Positions 59,679 through 64,000 of a stretch of DNA of 64,000 nucleotides are shown in pieces (position 1 is the first letter of the stretch; each line of letters begins with the position of its first letter). A program made the translations under genes and the position numbers. Origin of the DNA: Streptomyces rubiginosohelvolus. GTDB taxonomy: Bacteria > Actinomycetota > Actinomycetes > Streptomycetales > Streptomycetaceae. The DNA lies in the NCBI RefSeq assembly GCF_014649875.1, contig NZ_BMTW01000008.1:144983-208982 (forward strand), read 5' to 3'. The notes under the pieces are model-generated. The model saw only the letters and a program-made list of their open reading frames with translations. It had not been told where the DNA came from and did not search any database.

Positions 59679-59696
59679 CTGTGGTGCACACCACAG
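59679..59696 (-). promoter_or_regulatory. Second palindrome upstream of the permease
   Basis: CTGTGGTGCACACCACAG is an 8+2+8 inverted repeat about 190 bp before the permease ATG. A GntR- or LysR-type regulator could bind it; no such gene is adjacent. Confidence 0.5.
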
Positions 59697-59782
59697 GCAG
59701 AAGGGGACATAAAGCCCCACCCGGAACGAATGACCCGAATGACTTGGCGGGATCGTTACTCGGATCTGAGCGTCCGTTGAGC

Positions 59783-59825
59783 GAACGACGGGCCCCCGCC
59801 ACGGCTTGGCGAGGGCCCGTCGTTC
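59783..59825 (-). terminator. Terminator of clpS-DUF2017
   Basis: 59783-59800 pairs with 59808-59825 (18 bp, one mismatch) with a 7-nt loop, 13 bp after the DUF2017 stop. Confidence 0.85.
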
Positions 59826-59837
59826 TCCGGAGGCTGC

Positions 59838-60464
59838 CTACGGCATGAGCGTCTCGACCAGGGATTCCTGGAGGGCGCCGAGCCAGAGGTAGGCCATCAC
59901 CATGGGCTTGCGCGGATCGCTGTCGGGGAGCCGGTAGAGCGAGCCCTCCTCGCCCTGGTCCTCGTCGGAGACCTCCAGCCGGGTGCCGATGGTCAGGCGC
60001 AGGTCGTTGAGCGAGCGGAGCCAGCTGAGGCACTCCTCGCCGGTGAGGGTGAGGACGGCTCCGCCGTCCGGGGCGGGCGAGAGCGCGTCCAGGGTGCGGA
60101 CGACGGCGAGGGCGTCGTCGCGCTTGCCGGTGCGCAGGTCCATCTCCGTGAACCGGCGGAACTCGGCGGACCGCTCGCGCAGCTCCTGCTCCTCCTCCGG
60201 CTTTCCGGCCCCGGCGGACCCCTCGGACCCCCCTGGCCCTCCGTAGGCGTCGGGGAAGAGCCGGGCGAGCGCCGGGTCGGTCGGCGGCTTGCTGGGGCCC
60301 TCGGCGAAGAGGGCGGCGAGCGGGTCCTCGCCGTCGGCGGGCTGGTCGCCGGGGCCGATCAGCTCCAGCAGCTGGACGGCGAGGGAGCGCAGGATGGAGA
60401 TCTCGACCTCGTCGAGCGCGACGGCCGCGCCGCCGCCTGGGGTGGCCTCGAAATGGCCGGCCAT
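59838..60464 (-). CDS. DUF2017 protein
   Basis: 208 residues. DUF2017 pattern: VALDEVEISILRSLAVQLLE at the start, DPLAALFAEGPSKPPTDPAL, EFRRFTEMDLRTGKRDDALA, and LTGEECLSWLRSLNDLRLTI. It is the standard neighbour of clpS in actinobacteria and lies 51 bp downstream of it. Function unknown; a link to ClpS-dependent proteolysis is only positional. Confidence 0.9.
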   Translation of the reverse strand: MAGHFEATPGGGAAVALDEVEISILRSLAVQLLELIGPGDQPADGEDPLAALFAEGPSKPPTDPALARLFPDAYGGPGGSEGSAGAGKPEEEQELRERSAEFRRFTEMDLRTGKRDDALAVVRTLDALSPAPDGGAVLTLTGEECLSWLRSLNDLRLTIGTRLEVSDEDQGEEGSLYRLPDSDPRKPMVMAYLWLGALQESLVETLMP

Positions 60465-60515
60465 GGATTCTCCGATGGTGGATCGAACGGGGCGGGTGGC
60501 GGGGCGGGTGAAGCC

Positions 60516-60833
60516 CTAGTTGCGGTCCTGGGTGAGGGTGGCCCACAGCCCGTAACCGTGCATGGCCTGGACGTCGCGTTCCATCTCCTCGCGGCTGCCG
60601 CTGGAGACGACGGCGCGGCCCTTCTGGTGCACGTCCAGCATGAGCTTGTGGGCCTTGTCCTTCGGATAGCCGAAGTAGGCCTGGAAGACATAGGTCACAT
60701 AGCTCATCAGGTTGACCGGGTCGTTGTGGACGAGCGTCACCCACGGGACGTCCGGCTCGGGGACCGCGAAGGTCTCCTCGGCCGAATCGGGACGTTCGAT
60801 CTCTAGCGGGGTAGCAACGCTCACTTGTCCCAT
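60516..60833 (-). CDS. clpS: ATP-dependent Clp protease adaptor ClpS
   Basis: 105 residues. The core has PWVTLVHNDPVNLMSYVTYV and FQAYFGYPKDKAHKLMLDVH, with VSSGSREEMERDVQAMHGYG. The N-degron pocket Asn-Asp in HNDPVN and the following helix are conserved. ClpS delivers proteins with destabilising N-termini to the ClpAP/ClpCP protease. The ATG at 60831-60833 starts the usual unstructured N-terminal tail. Confidence 0.94.
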   Translation of the reverse strand: MGQVSVATPLEIERPDSAEETFAVPEPDVPWVTLVHNDPVNLMSYVTYVFQAYFGYPKDKAHKLMLDVHQKGRAVVSSGSREEMERDVQAMHGYGLWATLTQDRN

Positions 60834-60912
60834 GCTGCCACCCGGGCGGGCCCGGCGCACAAACGGACCCCACATCTCGTCACTTTGACGAATAGGGGGT
60901 AGCATCCCAGCC

Positions 60913-62241
60913 ATGAACACAGCGGACCTCGGTCGGCGGGTCGGCGTTCCGTCGACCGCGCTCTTCACCGACCAGTACGAACTGACCATGGTGCAGGCCG
61001 CCCTCAAGGCCGGCACCGCCGACCGGCACTCGGTCTTCGAGGCGTTCACCCGCCGGCTCCCCGAGGGGCGGCGGTACGGCGTCGTCGCGGGCACCGGCCG
61101 GGTGCTGGACGCGGTGGAGAACTTCCACTTCGACGACGAGATGATCGGCTTCCTGCGCCAGCAGGGCATCGTGGACGAGCCGACCCTCGAATGGCTGGCG
61201 GGCTACCGCTTCAGCGGCGACATCTGGGGCTACCCGGAGGGCGAGGTCTACTTCCCCGGCTCCCCGATCCTGCGGGTCGAGGGGTCCTTCGCCGAGTGCG
61301 TGCTGCTGGAGACGGTGATCCTCTCCATCCTCAACCACGACTCCGCCATCGCCGCCGCCGCCTCGCGGATGTCGGCCGCCGCCGGGGGCCGCCGGCTGAT
61401 CGAGATGGGCGCCCGCCGCACCCACGAGCTCTCCGCGGTCGCCTCCGCCCGTGCCGCGTACGTCGGCGGCTTCGACGCCACCTCCGACCTGGCGGCGGGC
61501 TTCCGCTGGGCGATCCCGACGGTCGGCACCAGCGCGCACGCCTTCACCCTGCTGCACGACAGCGAGCGCGACGCGTTCCGGGCCCAGGTGGACTCGCTCG
61601 GCCGGGGCACGACGCTGCTGGTCGACACGTACGACGTGACCGAGGCGGTCCGGGCGGCCGTGGAGATCGCCGGGCCCGAGCTCGGCGCCGTACGGATCGA
61701 CTCCGGGGACCTGCTGCTGGTCGCGCACCGGGTGCGGCAGCAGCTGGACGAGCTGGGGGCGACGGGCACGAAGATCGTGGTGACCTCTGACCTGGACGAG
61801 TACGCCATCGCCTCGCTGGCCGCCGCGCCGGTGGACGCGTACGGGGTCGGCACCCAGCTCGTCACCGGGAGCGGGCACCCCACCTGCTCGATGGTCTACA
61901 AGCTGGTGGCCCGCGCCGGCTCGGCGGAGCCGGACGCCCCGCTGGTGCCGGTGGCCAAGAAGTCGCTCGGCGCGAAGTCGTCGGTCGGCGGCCGCAAGTG
62001 GGCCGCGCGCCGGACCGACGAGCACGGCGTCGCCGAGGCCGAGGTGATCGGCACCGGCCCGGTCCCCGCCGAGCTGGCCGACAGGCAGCTGCTGGTGGAG
62101 CTGGTACGGGACGGCGAGGTGGTCGCCCGCGAGCCGCTGGACGCGGTCCGGGAGCGGCACGTGGCCGCGCGCGCCGGGCTGCCGATGTCGGCGATCCAGC
62201 TGTCGCGGGGCGAGCCGGTGATCCCGACCGAGTACGCCTGA
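60913..62241 (+). CDS. pncB: Nicotinate phosphoribosyltransferase
   Basis: 442 residues. LFTDQYELTMVQAALKAG at the start, VFEAFTRRLPEGRRYGVVAG, MGARRTHELSAVASARAAYV, VDTYDVTEAVRAAVEIAG, VRIDSGDLLLVAHRVR and YGVGTQLVTGSGHPTCSMVY are the NAPRTase motifs. It makes nicotinate mononucleotide for NAD salvage. TAGCAT (60900-60905) sits 7 nt before the ATG with no ribosome site, so the mRNA is probably leaderless. Divergent from clpS; pncA follows. Confidence 0.95.
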   Translation: MNTADLGRRVGVPSTALFTDQYELTMVQAALKAGTADRHSVFEAFTRRLPEGRRYGVVAGTGRVLDAVENFHFDDEMIGFLRQQGIVDEPTLEWLAGYRFSGDIWGYPEGEVYFPGSPILRVEGSFAECVLLETVILSILNHDSAIAAAASRMSAAAGGRRLIEMGARRTHELSAVASARAAYVGGFDATSDLAAGFRWAIPTVGTSAHAFTLLHDSERDAFRAQVDSLGRGTTLLVDTYDVTEAVRAAVEIAGPELGAVRIDSGDLLLVAHRVRQQLDELGATGTKIVVTSDLDEYAIASLAAAPVDAYGVGTQLVTGSGHPTCSMVYKLVARAGSAEPDAPLVPVAKKSLGAKSSVGGRKWAARRTDEHGVAEAEVIGTGPVPAELADRQLLVELVRDGEVVAREPLDAVRERHVAARAGLPMSAIQLSRGEPVIPTEYA

Positions 62242-62242
62242 G

Positions 62243-62287
62243 CCGGTCCGGGTGCGCCCGGGGCCGCCCCGGGCGCACCCGGACCGG
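62243..62287 (+). terminator. Terminator of pncB, perfect 21-bp stem
   Basis: 62243-62263 pairs exactly with 62267-62287 around a 3-nt loop, directly after the pncB stop. pncA therefore probably has its own promoter. Confidence 0.85.
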
Positions 62288-62427
62288 GTCGGTCCAAACC
62301 GGGGGTTTCGCGGACGGGGCTTGATTGTGACGTTCCAGTGCCTAGGCTCGAACCCCCGGCCCCCGGGGCCGCCGCTCGATCCCCGCCCCGCTCACTCCGC
62401 TCCCGCCCCCACCGAAGGACACCCGCC

Positions 62428-63018
62428 ATGCACCGCGCATTGATCGTCGTGGACGTTCAGAACGACTTCTGCGAGGGCGGCAGCCTCGCGGTGGCGGGCG
62501 GTGCCGACGTCGCCGCCGCCATCACCGACCTGATCGGTGACGCCCAGCCCGCCTACCGCCATGTGGTCGCCACCCGCGACCACCACATCGACCCGGGCGG
62601 CCACTTCTCGCCGAACCCGGACTACGTCGACTCCTGGCCGGTGCACTGCGTCGCCGGTACGGAGGGCGTCGGCTTCCACCCGAACTTCGCGCCCGCCGTC
62701 GCCTCCGGTGCCATCGACACGGTGTTCGACAAGGGGGCGTATTCGGCCGCGTACAGCGGGTTCGAGGGCTCCGACGAGAACGGGACCGGCCTCGCCCAGT
62801 GGCTGCGCGACCGCGAGGTCACCGAGGTCGACGTGGTCGGCATCGCCACCGACCACTGCGTCCGGGCCACCGCGCTGGACGCGGCCCGTGAGGGCTTCGT
62901 CACCCATGTGCTGCTCGACCTGACCGCGGGCGTCTCCGGCGCCACCACGGAACGGGCCCTGGCGGAGCTGCGTACGGCGGGCGTGAAGCTCTCCGGCACG
63001 CCCGTCGTCGCGTCGTAG
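62428..63018 (+). CDS. pncA: Nicotinamidase
   Basis: 196 residues from the ATG at 62428, with GAAGGA upstream. Catalytic Asp in LIVVDVQNDFCEGGSLAV, Lys in VFDKGAYSAAY, and nucleophile Cys in GIATDHCVRATALDAA; metal ligands Asp and His in TRDHHIDPGGHF. It converts nicotinamide to nicotinate, the substrate of PncB just upstream. Also the enzyme that activates pyrazinamide in mycobacteria. Confidence 0.95.
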   Translation: MHRALIVVDVQNDFCEGGSLAVAGGADVAAAITDLIGDAQPAYRHVVATRDHHIDPGGHFSPNPDYVDSWPVHCVAGTEGVGFHPNFAPAVASGAIDTVFDKGAYSAAYSGFEGSDENGTGLAQWLRDREVTEVDVVGIATDHCVRATALDAAREGFVTHVLLDLTAGVSGATTERALAELRTAGVKLSGTPVVAS

Positions 63019-63049
63019 CCCAGCGTCTCAGCCCGGGCCCGCCCGGGCC

Positions 63050-63475
63050 CTACGCGGCCGGGCGGGCCGGTCCGGCGTACCCGCCGGGACCCAGCAGCGC
63101 CCGGATCGGGTGCCACAGCTCCTGGCACGACGAGCCCGGCGCCGACGCCTGACGCCCCAGGCCGCCGGGCAGGGCGACCGGGTCCGCCTGCGGGGCGGCC
63201 CGCCACAGCAGGCCGTCCGGATGGTGCAGCACCGCCGTGATCTCGTCCGGTGTCGGCGGCTGGTCGTTGCCGCGCAGATAGACCGCCCGCAGCCCCTGAT
63301 TGCGCAGCCTGGTCAGGGCGCGCGCCCGGTTCACCGCGTGCACCAGCACCCGTACAGGGGCCCCTGGCCCCGCTCCCGTACCGCTGCCGGGACCTGTGCC
63401 GTCGGCCGGTCTGGTGAGGGTCAGGGCGACCACCACCGTGCCGTTCGGCAACCTGCAGAAACCTCCGCCTGCCAT
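63050..63475 (-). CDS. Hypothetical protein
   Basis: 141 residues from the ATG at 63473-63475 with GGGGAG about 8 nt upstream; an in-frame GTG at 63529 is less likely. The N-terminal half is a beta-strand region (FCRLPNGTVVVALTLTRPAD), then a Gly/Pro-rich stretch, then RVLVHAVNRARALTRLRNQG and AVYLRGNDQPPTPDEITAVL. No known domain recognised. It is convergent with pncA (32 bp apart) and has no shared function apparent. Confidence 0.6.
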   Translation of the reverse strand: MAGGGFCRLPNGTVVVALTLTRPADGTGPGSGTGAGPGAPVRVLVHAVNRARALTRLRNQGLRAVYLRGNDQPPTPDEITAVLHHPDGLLWRAAPQADPVALPGGLGRQASAPGSSCQELWHPIRALLGPGGYAGPARPAA

Positions 63476-63537
63476 GCTCCACGCTCCCCCGTGAGACGTC
63501 GTGTCAATAAGGATGTGAACAAGACGCACCTAAACAC

Positions 63538-63573
63538 GATCGGCCGCCGCCCGCTAGAGGGCGACGGCCGATC
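63538..63573 (-). terminator. Terminator of the M6 protease gene
   Basis: 63538-63552 pairs with 63559-63573 (15 bp, one mismatch), 6-nt loop. It lies about 27 bp past the stop of the leftward protease gene. Confidence 0.75.
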
Positions 63574-63599
63574 ATGCTTTGACCTGGGGTTTTACTTGA

Positions 63600-64000
63600 T
63601 CAGCGGCCCGAGGGGCTGACCAGGACGGTCATCGTCTGTCCATCGCGGGGCTCGTGGACGATGGAGATGCGGGTGTTCGTGTCAGAAACCTTGACACTGC
63701 CCGTCGGGTTCTCCTTGTACCAGTAGGTGCCCTTCCGGTCGTCGAAGACCGGGTTGCCCAGGCTGGGCTTGATGTACAGCGGCACGTCCGCGTTGTGGAG
63801 CGTGAAGCCCTTGTTCGGGTACCAGCTGAACGGGGCGTCGAACGGCTGGATCTTGTTGCGCAGGAGCGAGCCGTCCTTCCACTTGAGCGGCTTGGCGTGC
63901 GCGTCGATCGGCAGGATCAGACCCTGGCCCGGGTGGACGGAGGTGTTGTTGTCCTTCTGGGAGGTGTCCCAGAGCCAGACCAGCAGACCGTTCTGGTACG
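63600..64000 (-). CDS. Immune inhibitor A-type peptidase M6, C-terminal part (cut by window edge)
   Basis: 133 residues of the C-terminus, stop TGA at 63600-63602. Reading in from the edge: YQNGLLVWLWDTSQKDNNTS, VHPGQGLILPIDAHAKPLKW, FSWYPNKGFTLHNADVPLYI and IVHEPRDGQTMTVLVSPSGR. This matches the C-terminal region of secreted InhA-like M6 metalloproteases of Streptomyces, including the part after the HExxH catalytic domain, which lies outside the window. Call based on the C-terminus alone. Confidence 0.72.
   Translation of the reverse strand, partial: YQNGLLVWLWDTSQKDNNTSVHPGQGLILPIDAHAKPLKWKDGSLLRNKIQPFDAPFSWYPNKGFTLHNADVPLYIKPSLGNPVFDDRKGTYWYKENPTGSVKVSDTNTRISIVHEPRDGQTMTVLVSPSGR

Noticed and set aside
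57810..59780. A 656-codon plus-strand frame over the amino acid permease
   Set aside because: Low-complexity Gly/Asp/His/Val product, antisense to a certain 12-TM permease.

Overview
The window is chromosomal DNA of a Streptomyces-type actinomycete. The evidence is very high GC with third-position G/C bias, many GTG starts and start codons that look leaderless, DasR operator sites at a nagF/nagE1/nagE2 phosphotransferase locus, clusters of XRE-DUF5753, DUF397 and DUF6879 proteins, a class E sortase, and the mec/cysO/cysM sulfur-carrier route to cysteine. No phage, insertion sequence or CRISPR array was seen. The one clearly foreign-looking stretch is about 6.3-10.4 kb, where base composition drops and a restriction-modification locus sits.

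Layout. 1-6.3 kb: a ROK repressor (5' end only) divergent from an oxidoreductase/HbpS-like pair, an FAH-family hydrolase, a YidC paralogue with its DUF6412 partner, a sortase, and a TPR/SEC-C protein. 6.3-10.4 kb: a NaeI-family restriction enzyme with all catalytic residues, a Vsr mismatch endonuclease, a cytosine-5 methyltransferase and an HNH nuclease. 10.4-14.8 kb: a whiJ-like cluster (GHKL ATPase, two XRE-DUF5753 regulators, two DUF397 proteins, DUF6879). 14.9-22.2 kb: proteins of unknown function, an XRE/DUF2975 autoregulated pair, a repeat protein, an endonuclease/phosphatase-fold protein and a lipoprotein. 22.2-28 kb: five leftward genes behind one good promoter, encoding an amino-acid-hydroxylase-like Fe/2-oxoglutarate dioxygenase, a TauE-type permease, an FMN alpha-hydroxy-acid oxidase, a PLP aminotransferase and a BenE-type permease. 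This is the best candidate for an undescribed pathway.

28.4-37.5 kb: DUF1963, alpha/beta hydrolase, DUF445, SGNH hydrolase, DUF1707 protein and a three-gene ABC-2 exporter. 37.7-44.7 kb: a bifunctional penicillin-binding protein, a guanidinium exporter with a guanidine-III riboswitch, a GroES-like protein, DUF3618, Bcp peroxiredoxin, an MHS-family transporter and a repeat-containing HNH protein. 44.8-50.3 kb: tRNA-Leu(UAG), rdgB, a lipoprotein, rph, and the N-acetylglucosamine PTS genes with DasR sites. 50.3-57.7 kb: GNAT, MBL-fold hydrolase, membrane-anchored PemK-like protein, the cysteine leader peptide-cysO-cysM unit, cobalamin uptake genes behind a cobalamin riboswitch, and mec. 57.7-64 kb: amino acid permease, DUF2017-clpS, pncB and pncA for NAD salvage, a small unknown gene, and the C-terminus of an immune-inhibitor-A-type M6 protease.

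Working links. CysO carries sulfur, CysM makes CysO-cysteine and Mec releases cysteine; the leader peptide with two Cys codons probably senses cysteine supply. NagF supplies the IIB phosphorelay for the IIC permeases NagE1 and NagE2, all under DasR. BtuF, BtuC and BtuD import cobalamin. PncA and PncB turn nicotinamide into nicotinate mononucleotide. The vsr gene in the restriction locus would repair T:G mismatches made by deamination of the methyltransferase product. All functions are read from sequence motifs and family knowledge; no database search was run.
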